From CBDCLY01 sp965218715 (GTDB lineage Bacteria; Bacteroidota; Bacteroidia; Flavobacteriales_E; Vicingaceae), in assembly GCA_965218715.1 (NCBI GenBank), contig CBDCLY010000034.1, positions 1-56,104 on the forward strand: DNA of 56,104 nucleotides. The letters run 5' to 3'. A model generated the notes under the pieces. It saw only the letters and a list, made by a program, of their open reading frames with translations. It was not told where the DNA came from and made no database searches. The stretch's first letter is position 1. Each line of letters opens with the position of its first letter. The translations under genes and the position numbers were made by a program. Positions 20,487 to 28,402 of this stretch are shown in pieces.

Positions 20487-20981
20487 TTAATCATTTTTTG
20501 CACGTTGAATCAATTGACTTGTAGAGTGACCAGGAAGGAAATCAACAGTCAACACTTCTCCTCCATTTTTTAGCACTACTTCATGACCTGCAATTTGATC
20601 TATTTCATAATCGCTTCCTTTTACCAATACATCTGGTTTTATTTCTTTGATCAATTCTGCTGGAGTGTCTTCATCAAAGTAAACGATTAAATCTGTTGCT
20701 TTCAGAGCAGCAAGAATTATTGCTCTAGAACTTTCTTCTTGAATGGGTCTGTTTTTTCCTTTATTGAGCCTCTTCACAGAATCATCTGTGTTGAGCCCAA
20801 TTATCAATTTCGTGCCTAAATCAGCGGCTTTAGAAAGGTAATCTATATGGCCTTGATGGAGGAGATCGAAGCATCCATTTGTAAATACAATGCGCTCAGA
20901 TTTTAATCTCCATCTATTGATTACTCTTTGCAGTTCTGGCTGAGCAATTATTTTTGAATTAAGCTGTGACAATTTCCCCAT
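20487..20981 (-). CDS. rfaE2: D-glycero-beta-D-manno-heptose 1-phosphate adenylyltransferase-like protein
   Basis: This 164-residue cytidylyltransferase-like nucleotidyltransferase has the motifs FTNGCFDLLHQGH (HxGH active site), GLNTDDSVKRLNK, RPIQEESSRA and LVKGSDYE. This is the stand-alone equivalent of the C-terminal domain of HldE. That enzyme transfers AMP from ATP to heptose 1-phosphate to make ADP-heptose for lipopolysaccharide core. No kinase domain (RfaE1) is encoded nearby. Its start lies inside the 3' end of the flippase-like gene (23-bp overlap), so the two are coupled. The family is also used for other sugar phosphates, so the exact substrate is inferred. Confidence 0.9.
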   Translation of the reverse strand: MGKLSQLNSKIIAQPELQRVINRWRLKSERIVFTNGCFDLLHQGHIDYLSKAADLGTKLIIGLNTDDSVKRLNKGKNRPIQEESSRAIILAALKATDLIVYFDEDTPAELIKEIKPDVLVKGSDYEIDQIAGHEVVLKNGGEVLTVDFLPGHSTSQLIQRAKND

Positions 20982-21963
20982 CTGGCTTTTTATTTATTAT
21001 GCGAATTAATACCAAACTTACTACTCCTAAAACAATCACCATTAAAGTTTGTGAGCTCCAAAGTATCCATCCTAGAGCCAGGGAGCTCGTTTTTGGTAAT
21101 CCATAAAGTATCAAAGTTTCCATTATTGCTATTGGAAATACTCCTAATCCTCCTTGAACAAATACTATGGCTAAACTCCCCATTACAAAGGAGGCCAAAA
21201 CCGATGCAAAAGGAGCATCCGAGGTTTCTTCTAAACTGTAAAAACAAACACTAAACATGGCGATATACATGATCCAAATAAAAACAGTATGGATTAAAAA
21301 AGGCCACTTATTTTCCATTTTCAATATGGATTGGATGCCCTCAAAAACCCCTTTTACCAATCCTCTAATCTTTACCAAAATTGGATGTTGCGACTTGGTA
21401 AACAGTAAATAAAAGAAAAGAGTTCCTAAGAGTAGAATAGCAATTCCAACAATTACCAAACTTGTAGCATTAAACTTCCCAGAGCCTTCAAGTAATAATC
21501 CCATCAATAACTCTCTTAACATATCCAATTCAGTTATTACTACTAAAAGAATAATACTTCCTAAAATTATTAAATCTGCTACCCTTTCAGCCACAATAGT
21601 TCCAAACAATTTATTGAATGGCAATCCTTCGTACTTTCCCAACATTCCTGGTCTGGTAACTTCGCCTAAGCGAGGCAAAGCAAGATTAGCAACGTATCCA
21701 ATCATTACCGTAAAAAAGCTATTCCAAAAGCCTGGTGTTTTACCAAGCGGCTGTATGGTGTACTTCCAACGAATTGCTCTGCTCATATGGCTTAAAATTC
21801 CAAAACAAACAGATGCCAAGATCCACCAATAATTGGCCTGCGAAAAAGCCAATTTAAGCTCATCCAATTCTGCCTTACTTAAGTCTTTGAATACATACCA
21901 GATAAGAAATACGCCAAATGCTAATGGCAATATTATTTTTAGAACAGAGAGAATGGCTTTCAA
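20959..21963 (-). CDS. Lysylphosphatidylglycerol synthase TM-region/flippase-like membrane protein (UPF0104)
   Basis: This 334-residue integral membrane protein has about eight hydrophobic segments, the first at residues 5-24 (LSVLKIILPLAFGVFLIWYV). The family pattern is visible in SHMSRAIRWKYTIQPLG, ANLALPRLGEVTRPGMLGKYEGLPFNKLFGTIVAERVADL and GGLGVFPIAIMETLILYG. Only the transmembrane region is present; the soluble aminoacyltransferase domain of MprF is missing. It is therefore better called a flippase-like YbhN/UPF0104 protein than a lysyl-transferase. In Bacteroidota this gene commonly sits near panC and radA, as here. The transported lipid is unknown. Confidence 0.85.
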   Translation of the reverse strand: MKAILSVLKIILPLAFGVFLIWYVFKDLSKAELDELKLAFSQANYWWILASVCFGILSHMSRAIRWKYTIQPLGKTPGFWNSFFTVMIGYVANLALPRLGEVTRPGMLGKYEGLPFNKLFGTIVAERVADLIILGSIILLVVITELDMLRELLMGLLLEGSGKFNATSLVIVGIAILLLGTLFFYLLFTKSQHPILVKIRGLVKGVFEGIQSILKMENKWPFLIHTVFIWIMYIAMFSVCFYSLEETSDAPFASVLASFVMGSLAIVFVQGGLGVFPIAIMETLILYGLPKTSSLALGWILWSSQTLMVIVLGVVSLVLIRIINKKPDGEIVTA

Positions 21964-21988
21964 ATTGATGCAGTTTTATGATGGAAAA

Positions 21989-22828
21989 TTAATCAATTAG
22001 GGATAGATTATCGATTAATCTTACCCCCGCAAGGTTCCCTGCGAACAAGGCCCTATAACTGCTGTTTTTTTCCCAATCTTCCACTTCAATTAGGCCTTGT
22101 TCTTCTACTATATCAAAGTATTCTAATTCGATCGAATCATGAAGCAGAGCTATTGCTCTTTTTCTAAGTTCCTTTGGTTTAAAATGATTCTTATTTTCTC
22201 TACAAAAATTCAATGCTTTGAAAATAGTTGCTGCTTTTTTTAATTGCTCTTCCGACAACCTTCTATTTCTGGAGCTCAAGGCAAGTCCATCTTTTGCTCT
22301 AGCAGTTGGAACACCAATGACTTCTATACCAAGTTGATAGTATTTAGAAAGTTTTTGGACGATCAAAAGTTGTTGAAAATCTTTTTGCCCAAAATACGCT
22401 CTATCGGGCTGTATTAATCGAAAGAAAGCCTCTACAACCGTTGCCATTCCCTTAAAATGGCCAGGCCTATATTCTCCTTCCATTGACTTGTCGAATTCGT
22501 CGATTGGCAATTCAGAATTGAATTCCTTAGGAAATACCTCCTTGACACTAGGAATAAATACCAAATCGCAGTTAACCGAATTTAAAAGTTCAATATCTTG
22601 TTCAATACTAATTGGATAATTATCAAAATCTGCCTTTTTGTTAAATTGCTTCGGATTGACAAAAATTGAACAAACAAGTCTTCCTCCTTTTTTCTTTGCA
22701 GCTTCACATAGGCTAAGATGACCTTCATGTAGCGCCCCCATAGTTGGAATAAAACTTATTTCTTCTCCTTTTTGTTTCCAATCTTTCAATTGATTTCTTA
22801 AGGAGTTTGCTGTGCGAATTGTCTTCAT
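21989..22828 (-). CDS. panC: Pantothenate synthetase
   Basis: The enzyme condenses pantoate and beta-alanine with ATP to make pantothenate, on the way to coenzyme A. Key motifs are FIPTMGALHEGHLSL (substrate and HxGH nucleotide-binding loop), VSIFVNPKQFN, YFGQKDFQQL and GLALSSRNRRLS. I start at the ATG at 22828, giving 279 residues, close to the 283 of E. coli PanC. The upstream ATG at 22846 would add six residues but lies within the predicted -7 element at 22844-22851, so it would probably not be transcribed in full. It is the first gene of the six-gene operon. The usual companion panD (aspartate decarboxylase) is not beside it. Confidence 0.95.
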   Translation of the reverse strand: MKTIRTANSLRNQLKDWKQKGEEISFIPTMGALHEGHLSLCEAAKKKGGRLVCSIFVNPKQFNKKADFDNYPISIEQDIELLNSVNCDLVFIPSVKEVFPKEFNSELPIDEFDKSMEGEYRPGHFKGMATVVEAFFRLIQPDRAYFGQKDFQQLLIVQKLSKYYQLGIEVIGVPTARAKDGLALSSRNRRLSEEQLKKAATIFKALNFCRENKNHFKPKELRKRAIALLHDSIELEYFDIVEEQGLIEVEDWEKNSSYRALFAGNLAGVRLIDNLSLID

Positions 22829-22843
22829 CTTCTTTGCTTGGCC

Positions 22844-22851
22844 CAAATGTA
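22844..22851 (-). promoter_or_regulatory. Candidate -7 promoter element for the panC operon
   Basis: Read on the minus strand this is TACATTTG, an exact match to TAnnTTTG. A TTTG at 22875-22878 (minus strand) would be the -33 element, but the spacing of 23 bp is longer than the usual 19-21. The expected start site is near 22837, which supports the downstream panC start at 22828. Confidence 0.45.
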
Positions 22852-22901
22852 CAATTTGTTCCTTAAAATCAGCTCAAAACTAGATATAGCAGCCATTTCG
22901 C

Positions 22902-22933
22902 TTTGTATTTAGGAAAAAAATAACGTACTTTTG
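22902..22933 (+). promoter_or_regulatory. Bacteroidota-type promoter for the glycogen-synthase-like gene
   Basis: TTTG (22902-22905) is followed after 20 bp by TACTTTTG (22926-22933), a full match to the TTTG/TAnnTTTG consensus at near-ideal spacing. It is 27 bp before the ATG at 22961 and probably drives the DUF4270 and glmS genes as well, because they follow without large gaps. Confidence 0.7.
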
Positions 22934-22960
22934 TAAAGCTTATTAACTAACCTCCCCTAT

Positions 22961-23773
22961 ATGAGTAAAAAAAGAATCCTCTATATTTCTCAAGAGATTA
23001 CTCCTTATCTACCAGAATCAGAAATAGCTAACATTGGCCGCCATCTACCACAAGGCATTCAAGAAAAAGGCCGTGAAATAAGAACCTTCATGCCCAAGTT
23101 TGGGTGCATCAATGAAAGACGAAACCAATTGCACGAAGTAATTCGCCTTTCGGGTATGAATTTGATCATTGATGACAATGATCATCCATTAATAATAAAA
23201 GTTGCTTCTATCCAGCCAGCTAGAATGCAAGTTTATTTTATTGATAATGAGGACTACTTCCAAAGAAAGGCTGTGTTAAAAGATGCAGATGATAAGTTCT
23301 TTGAAGACAATGACGAACGTGCCATCTTTTTCTGTCGTGGTGTTTTAGAAACTGTTAAAAAACTTGGCTGGGCTCCTGATTTGATTCACTGCCATGGATG
23401 GATGACAAGCTTAATTCCTCTGTATTTAAAAACTTCTTACAAAGACGAACCTCTTTTTGAGAATGCAAAAGTGGTCACCTCTGTTTACAACGATTGTTTT
23501 AAAGGAAGCTTGAATTCTGATTTTGCTAGTAAAGCAATCATGGACGGTGTAACAGAAGATGATTTAAATAGATTCATCGACCCAACTCACCAAAACCTGT
23601 GTGCCGCAGCTGCATCATGGTCGGATGGCGTTATTGTAGGATCTGAAGATGCTTCGCCATTGGCAGAAGATTTATCAGTTCCAGTGCTTCCATTTGTAAA
23701 GGAAGATTATGTTGACGCTTATAGCAATTTTTATGACGAAGTTCTGTTAGAAGAATCGGTATTAGTTGAATAA
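22961..23773 (+). CDS. Short glycogen/starch synthase-like protein (GT5 catalytic N-domain only)
   Basis: This 270-residue protein matches the N-terminal half of GT5 glycogen synthases: KKRILYISQEITPYLPESEIANIGRHLP at the start, REIRTFMPKFG, then DLIHCHGWMTSLIPLYLKT and VVTSVYND. The ADP-glucose-binding C-terminal Rossmann domain of true glycogen synthases (about 480 residues) is absent. The KxGG motif near the N terminus is replaced by ESEIAN. It is the Bacteroidota short form commonly annotated as glycogen/starch synthase, here divergent from panC. With half the catalytic fold and an altered motif, real synthase activity is doubtful. It may be a regulatory or partner protein; function is not established. 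Confidence 0.85.
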   Translation: MSKKRILYISQEITPYLPESEIANIGRHLPQGIQEKGREIRTFMPKFGCINERRNQLHEVIRLSGMNLIIDDNDHPLIIKVASIQPARMQVYFIDNEDYFQRKAVLKDADDKFFEDNDERAIFFCRGVLETVKKLGWAPDLIHCHGWMTSLIPLYLKTSYKDEPLFENAKVVTSVYNDCFKGSLNSDFASKAIMDGVTEDDLNRFIDPTHQNLCAAAASWSDGVIVGSEDASPLAEDLSVPVLPFVKEDYVDAYSNFYDEVLLEESVLVE

Positions 23774-23790
23774 AAAAATCTCATCCAAGA

Positions 23791-25140
23791 ATGAAAAAAC
23801 TTAGTTTGCGGAAAGTTGTCCTTCTTTCCGCTTCTTTTTTGCTCATCTTTTTTGCCTGCAAAAAAGATGGCGCTCTGAATCCAGAGTTTGCAGAAAACAA
23901 TACAAGCATATTGCTAAATGACTCCCTTACTATTAGCACAGAAACGGAAATAGGCGATACCATTTTGGCTGACAAAATTGCTACTGGTATTGTTGGTGTT
24001 TACCGAGATTCAGTATTTGGGAAAACCATTAGTAATGTTCAAGTTCAACCTTTGCTTCCATCAAACGCCCTGGTGTTTTATGGGGCAAACGACAGCTTTG
24101 AATGCGACTCTATTGTTTTGAGCCTTGAATACGATGGGGCGTTTGGAGACATTAGTAAAACAGCAAGCTTTGAAGTTCGAAGAATTGATGAATTACTTGA
24201 TGCAAGTAATCCATATTACTCAAATCATCAAACTCAAGTTTTACCCGCAATTTTAGGTTCAAAAACATTTGTTCCTAATTTGGATACTAATGTTCAAGTA
24301 ATTCAACCCAATGCCATAGGAGATTTAGACACCCTATCATTGAGTCCGCAATTGAGGATACAATTAGACAAAGCCTTAGGTTCTGAAATACTTTCAAAAT
24401 CAGGAGATGTTGAAGTATCGGATAATGCCAATTTTGTATCCTTTTTAAAAGGTTTGCAGATAAGTGCTGTTGATCCTGGAACCTTAGGTTTCAATGAACA
24501 AGCTTTACTGTATTTTGCATTAACCTCCTCCAACAGCAAACTGAGTATTTATTATCATTCCATCTCTCCCAACAATGATACTTTAAAAAGAACGGTAGAC
24601 TTTCCTATCAACTCTTCTAGCGTTCGTTTTAACAGCTTTGAGCATGATTATTCAAATAGTGAAGTAAATTTGGCTTTGCAAAATGGAACGCTTGACTCAA
24701 GCTTCACATATACCTTGGCTATGGCTGGTGTTCAGACAAAAATTAAATTCCCAGGCATTGTTCAAGCTTTAAAGGATCAAAACATTAGCATCAATAAAGC
24801 AGAATTGGTACTTCCAGTAGCTGATGGTAGTTATGCTAAAAATGGTTTCCCTGAAAGCCTTATTGTAGCTTCCAAAACTGACGATGGTGCGCTACAATTT
24901 ATTCCCGACTTTTTTGAGGGGTTCAGTTATTTTGGGGGTACTTATAATGCTAGTACCAATGATTACCGATTCACCATTACTCGATATTTACAAGGATTGA
25001 TAAACGGCACAGAAAATGAAAACGGTTTAATCCTATTGGTAAGTGGGAGCGCTGTAAAAGGGGACCGTGCTGTAATTTACGGTCCAGCCAACATGAGCAA
25101 TAAAATAAAACTAAATTTATACTACTCTAAAACCAATTAA
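23791..25140 (+). CDS. DUF4270 family lipoprotein
   Basis: This 449-residue protein begins with a lipoprotein signal peptide whose lipobox ends IFFACKK (cysteine near residue 23). The mature part is beta-rich and follows the DUF4270 pattern: an ETEIGDTILADK segment, then VGVYRDSVFGKT (a short form of the family's 'G.y.dp.fG.t.a' motif), a long middle domain and a C-terminal YRFTITRYLQGLIN...LLVSGSAVKGDRAVIYGP. The family is restricted to Bacteroidota and its role is not known; an outer-membrane or surface lipoprotein is likely. It lies 17 bp after the glycogen-synthase-like gene and 2 bp before glmS, an arrangement common in the phylum. Confidence 0.88.
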   Translation: MKKLSLRKVVLLSASFLLIFFACKKDGALNPEFAENNTSILLNDSLTISTETEIGDTILADKIATGIVGVYRDSVFGKTISNVQVQPLLPSNALVFYGANDSFECDSIVLSLEYDGAFGDISKTASFEVRRIDELLDASNPYYSNHQTQVLPAILGSKTFVPNLDTNVQVIQPNAIGDLDTLSLSPQLRIQLDKALGSEILSKSGDVEVSDNANFVSFLKGLQISAVDPGTLGFNEQALLYFALTSSNSKLSIYYHSISPNNDTLKRTVDFPINSSSVRFNSFEHDYSNSEVNLALQNGTLDSSFTYTLAMAGVQTKIKFPGIVQALKDQNISINKAELVLPVADGSYAKNGFPESLIVASKTDDGALQFIPDFFEGFSYFGGTYNASTNDYRFTITRYLQGLINGTENENGLILLVSGSAVKGDRAVIYGPANMSNKIKLNLYYSKTN

Positions 25141-25142
25141 AA

Positions 25143-26981
25143 ATGTGTGGAATAGTAGCCTACGTAGGTGATAAACAAGCCTACCCAATCATCATTAAAG
25201 GATTAAAAAGACTTGAATATCGCGGATATGATAGCTCTGGGGTGGCCTTATTAAATGGTGAATTAAATTTATTTAAGAAAAAGGGGAAAGTTGCTCAACT
25301 AGAAGAACACGTTGCACAATCAGACACCACGTCAAAAATAGGCATTGGCCACACGCGTTGGGCCACTCATGGGCAACCAAACGACATCAATGCTCACCCG
25401 CACTTAAGTGGTGATGGGAATCTTGCAATCATACACAATGGTATCATTGAAAATTATGCTTCTCTAAAGAAAGAACTAATCAGTAGAGGCCATCAATTTT
25501 CAAGCGACACAGACACTGAGGTTCTAATACATTTAATTGAAGAAATTTACTCCAATGATAACACTAGTCTAGAAGAAGCGGTAAGAATTGCACTGCATGA
25601 AGTTGTTGGAGCTTATGCAATTGTTGTTTTGGATAAAAACAATCCCAATCGACTAATTGCTGCAAGACATAGTAGTCCATTGGTAATTGGGGTTGGAAAA
25701 GATGAGTTTTTTGTAGCCTCTGATGCAAGCCCAATTATTGAATACACTAAAAATGTAATCTATCTTGATGATGAAGAAGTTGCTTGTCTTGAAAAAGGGA
25801 AGGAAATTGCCATCACTACCATTAAAAATCAAAAGATTACTCCCTATGTTCATGAACTTGAAATGAACCTTGAAGCCATAGAAAAGAGCGGATATGAACA
25901 TTTCATGTTAAAAGAAATCTACGAACAACCAACATCCATTCGTAACAGCATGCTTGGTCGCCTTAATCCTGACAACGGAAAGGTTAGTCTTGGAGGAATT
26001 GAGGAGTTCGAATCTAAATTCATGGCTGCAAATAGAATCATTTTTGTAGCCTGTGGTACTTCTTGGCACTCTGCACTAGTTGGCGAATACATGATAGAAG
26101 ATTTAGCAAGAATTCCTGTTGAGGTGGAATATGCTTCTGAGTTTAGATACCGAAATCCCATAATCACTGAAAAAGACATCGTTATAGCCATCAGTCAATC
26201 AGGTGAAACAGCAGATACCCTAGCGGCTCTTGAGTTGGCGAAAAGCAAGGGGGCAACAATCTACGGCATTTGTAATGTTGTAGGATCTTCAATTGCTAGA
26301 GCAACAGATGCAGGGTCTTACACCCATGCAGGCCCAGAAATTGGAGTAGCTTCCACCAAAGCATTTACAGCTCAAATTACTATTTTGGCCTTGATGGCGC
26401 TTTCATTGGCCGACAAAAAAGGGACGATTAGTAAGTCCAGATACCATGAATTATCTGAACAATTGAATTCTGTTCCAGAGCTTGTTGAAAAGGTTCTTGA
26501 AAGCAATAAACAGATTAAATACATTGCTAGTCTTTATCATGACGCGCACAACTTCTTATACCTAGGAAGAGGCTACAACTTTCCTGTAGCACTTGAAGGA
26601 GCACTTAAGTTAAAAGAGATTTCTTACATTCATGCAGAGGGGTACCCTGCTGCTGAAATGAAACATGGGCCAATTGCCCTAATTGATGAAAACATGCCTG
26701 TGGTTGCTATTGCAACGCGCAAAGGAAGTTATCAAAAGGTAGTGAGCAATATACAAGAGGTAAAAGCTAGAAATGGAAGAATAATTGGGGTAGTTACTGA
26801 AGGAGACGAGTCTGTGAAAGAGATGGCAGATTTCATTATTGAAATACCAGAAGTTGCAGAATTCCTAGATCCATTAATATCGGTTATTCCATTGCAATTG
26901 CTCTCTTATCACATTGCAGTGATGAGAGGTTGTAATGTTGATCAACCAAGAAACTTGGCCAAATCTGTTACGGTTGAATAG
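25143..26981 (+). CDS. glmS: Glutamine-fructose-6-phosphate aminotransferase (isomerizing)
   Basis: This 612-residue enzyme makes glucosamine 6-phosphate from fructose 6-phosphate and glutamine, the first step to UDP-GlcNAc for peptidoglycan and lipopolysaccharide. The N-terminal glutaminase domain starts MCGIVAYVG, with Cys2 as the nucleophile after removal of Met, and has HTRWATHG and DTEVLIHLI. Two SIS sugar-isomerase domains follow: FVACGTSWHSALVGEYMIE, SQSGETADTLAAL, then GRGYNFPVALEGALKLKEISYIHAEG and the C-terminal DQPRNLAKSVTVE. Length and motifs are typical. Its last 14 bp overlap the 3' end of the convergent TM2 gene. No glmS ribozyme is seen upstream, and none is expected outside Firmicutes. 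Confidence 0.98.
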   Translation: MCGIVAYVGDKQAYPIIIKGLKRLEYRGYDSSGVALLNGELNLFKKKGKVAQLEEHVAQSDTTSKIGIGHTRWATHGQPNDINAHPHLSGDGNLAIIHNGIIENYASLKKELISRGHQFSSDTDTEVLIHLIEEIYSNDNTSLEEAVRIALHEVVGAYAIVVLDKNNPNRLIAARHSSPLVIGVGKDEFFVASDASPIIEYTKNVIYLDDEEVACLEKGKEIAITTIKNQKITPYVHELEMNLEAIEKSGYEHFMLKEIYEQPTSIRNSMLGRLNPDNGKVSLGGIEEFESKFMAANRIIFVACGTSWHSALVGEYMIEDLARIPVEVEYASEFRYRNPIITEKDIVIAISQSGETADTLAALELAKSKGATIYGICNVVGSSIARATDAGSYTHAGPEIGVASTKAFTAQITILALMALSLADKKGTISKSRYHELSEQLNSVPELVEKVLESNKQIKYIASLYHDAHNFLYLGRGYNFPVALEGALKLKEISYIHAEGYPAAEMKHGPIALIDENMPVVAIATRKGSYQKVVSNIQEVKARNGRIIGVVTEGDESVKEMADFIIEIPEVAEFLDPLISVIPLQLLSYHIAVMRGCNVDQPRNLAKSVTVE

Positions 26982-27351
26982 CATTTCTGGGCTTTAACCA
27001 CATAAAAACCTGGTCCGACTCGGCAAATTCATCAAGATCTTTCGATCGAATAAGAGCAATTGCATCAATTAAAGGAAGTAAGCCAAAACCGCCACCGAGC
27101 GTTAATGCGTAAACCACTGGAACGTTTGGGCTAGTCCCTAGGTAGATTCTATGCACTCCAAAATGACCAAGGAAAACAGCCAATAGAACCGCTTTTAATT
27201 TTCGGTGTTTGACCAACTCTCCTTCGGAAAAATCTTCTTGAATGAGAGCATCTAATGGAATTTCTGAAATTTGGGGAATAAAAATGCTTTCGCTTTTCAC
27301 TGTTTGGACTCCCACCAAAAGAAAAAACGAAAGCATTAATGTTAATCGCAT
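26968..27351 (-). CDS. TM2 domain protein with signal peptide
   Basis: This 127-residue protein has an N-terminal signal peptide (MRLTLMLSFFLLVGVQTVKS), a linker rich in acidic residues, and then a TM2 domain. The domain consists of two transmembrane helices with the motif KAVLLAVFLGHFGVHRIYLGT between residues 52 and 73 and the second helix at GGFGLLPLIDAIALI. TM2 proteins are small membrane proteins of unknown function. The gene is 6 bp downstream of the superoxide dismutase gene on the same strand and probably shares its transcript. The overlap with glmS at the 3' end is real in sequence and leaves both products intact. Confidence 0.82.
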   Translation of the reverse strand: MRLTLMLSFFLLVGVQTVKSESIFIPQISEIPLDALIQEDFSEGELVKHRKLKAVLLAVFLGHFGVHRIYLGTSPNVPVVYALTLGGGFGLLPLIDAIALIRSKDLDEFAESDQVFMWLKPRNAIQP

Positions 27352-27357
27352 CTATTT

Positions 27358-27966
27358 CTAGGCTGAGGCCTTAGTTAAATTCTCGTTCACCTTGTCCCAA
27401 TTCACAACATTGAAAAAAGCATTGATGTAATCTGGTCTTCTATTTTGGTAATTTAGGTAATAAGCATGCTCCCATACGTCGATTCCTAGTATTGGCGAGC
27501 CTCCACATCCAACATTGTCCATTAAAGGGTTGTCTTGGTTAGGAGTAGAACACACTTCTAAACTTCCATCTTTTAAACACAGCCAAGCCCAGCCAGAGCC
27601 AAATTGTGTTGCGGCAGCATTGCTAAACTTTTCTTTGAAGGCTTCAAAAGAACCAAAAGCAGCATCAATCATTTCACCAACTTTTCCAGTTGGGCTTCCT
27701 CCCCCATTAGGCGACATCACTTCCCAAAAAAGGCAATGGTTGTAATATCCTCCACCATTGTTTCTAATTCCGGCACCATGAGAAGAAATGTTAGCTAAAA
27801 TCTCCTCAATACTCTGACTGTCTAAAGGTGAACCCTCAATAGCAGCATTTAATTTTCCGGTGTATCCATTGTGGTGTTTCCCATGGTGGATCTCCATTGT
27901 TCTTGCATCTATGTGCGGTTCAAGGGCATCGTATGCATAAGGTAATTCAGGTAATTTAAAAGCCAT
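27358..27966 (-). CDS. sodA: Superoxide dismutase, Fe/Mn family (Mn-type residues)
   Basis: This 202-residue enzyme converts superoxide to oxygen and hydrogen peroxide. The metal ligands are H27 (MEIHHGKHH), H77 (NNGGGYYNH), D163 and H167 (DVWEHAYY). Metal-specificity positions look like MnSOD: Gly73 before the second His, where FeSOD has Gln, and Gln144 in NQDNPLM. I therefore call it Mn-type, though cambialistic use cannot be excluded. No signal peptide is present, so it is cytoplasmic. The gene is divergent from the acidic lipoprotein gene and followed by the TM2 gene. A -7 element TAAATTTG lies 24 bp upstream on the minus strand. Confidence 0.95.
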   Translation of the reverse strand: MAFKLPELPYAYDALEPHIDARTMEIHHGKHHNGYTGKLNAAIEGSPLDSQSIEEILANISSHGAGIRNNGGGYYNHCLFWEVMSPNGGGSPTGKVGEMIDAAFGSFEAFKEKFSNAAATQFGSGWAWLCLKDGSLEVCSTPNQDNPLMDNVGCGGSPILGIDVWEHAYYLNYQNRRPDYINAFFNVVNWDKVNENLTKASA

Positions 27967-27990
27967 ATCTATTCATTTTAGTTAATAATT

Positions 27991-27998
27991 CAAATTTA
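27991..27998 (-). promoter_or_regulatory. Candidate -7 promoter element for the superoxide dismutase gene
   Basis: Read on the minus strand the sequence is TAAATTTG, an exact TAnnTTTG match 24 bp before the sod start codon. No good -33 TTTG is found at the standard spacing. Confidence 0.45.
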
Positions 27999-28065
27999 AA
28001 TGTTCTATTTGACATAAGTAATACAACTTCAATTTATTAAGGTTTTAAAAACCAGTTTCTTTTTA

Positions 28066-28073
28066 TACTTTTG
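28066..28073 (+). promoter_or_regulatory. Candidate -7 promoter element for the acidic lipoprotein gene
   Basis: TACTTTTG is an exact TAnnTTTG match 23 bp before the ATG at 28097, and the same octamer as in the promoter at 22926. The -33 region has only a partial match (GTTT near 28042). Confidence 0.5.
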
Positions 28074-28096
28074 CGCAAACAATAACACCATATAAC

Positions 28097-28351
28097 ATGA
28101 AACGAATTTTTGTAACAATTGCAATCGCTGGATTATTTGCAGCTACTGCATGCAATCAACCTGCTGAAACTACAGAAGAAGCTACTGAAGAAGCAACTGA
28201 GATGATGGAGGAGATGAACGAAGAAATGGAAGAAACTGCTACTGAAGCTGAAGAAGTTATGGAAGAAGTTGCAGATTCTACTGAAGCTGCTGCTGAAGAA
28301 GTAATGGAAGAAGTAGAAGAAGCTACAGAAGCTGTTGAAGAAGCTATGTAA
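28097..28351 (+). CDS. Small, extremely acidic Glu/Thr/Ala-rich lipoprotein
   Basis: This 84-residue protein has a lipoprotein signal peptide with lipobox FAATAC (cysteine at residue 19). The mature sequence is almost entirely E, A, T, M and V in degenerate EEATE, EEVMEE and TEAAEE repeats. It has practically no basic residues and is predicted to form an amphipathic, strongly negative helix or coiled coil. Similar short acidic lipoproteins occur in Bacteroidota but have no assigned function. It has its own promoter and a strong terminator, so it is probably an independently transcribed, possibly abundant, envelope peptide. Coding is supported by the signal peptide, lipobox and flanking signals; an antisense frame here is only a mirror of its codon bias. 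Confidence 0.8.
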   Translation: MKRIFVTIAIAGLFAATACNQPAETTEEATEEATEMMEEMNEEMEETATEAEEVMEEVADSTEAAAEEVMEEVEEATEAVEEAM

Positions 28352-28371
28352 TTCTTACCATTAAGAAAAAG

Positions 28372-28402
28372 AAAGCCATTGCTAATTAGCAATGGCTTTT
28401 TT
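28372..28402. terminator. Bidirectional intrinsic terminator
   Basis: A perfect 12-bp stem (AAAGCCATTGCT, 28372-28383, paired with AGCAATGGCTTT, 28388-28399) encloses an AATT loop and runs into a T tract on the + strand. On the minus strand it is followed by a TTTCTTTTTC tract. It sits between the convergent acidic lipoprotein and S41 protease genes, and its right arm lies inside the last codons of the protease gene. Confidence 0.92.

Noticed and set aside
20959..21963. MprF-type lysyl-phosphatidylglycerol synthase (antimicrobial peptide resistance)
   Set aside because: Only the flippase-like membrane region is present; the aminoacyl-transfer domain is missing.
25100..25142. A glmS ribozyme or riboswitch before glmS
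   Set aside because: Only two bases separate the genes and no such structure is present; the class is typical of Firmicutes.
28156..28392. A Ser/Ala-rich reverse-strand frame opposite the acidic lipoprotein gene
   Set aside because: It is the mirror of GAA/GCT-rich codons and crosses the terminator; no signal sequence or homology-like motif is seen.
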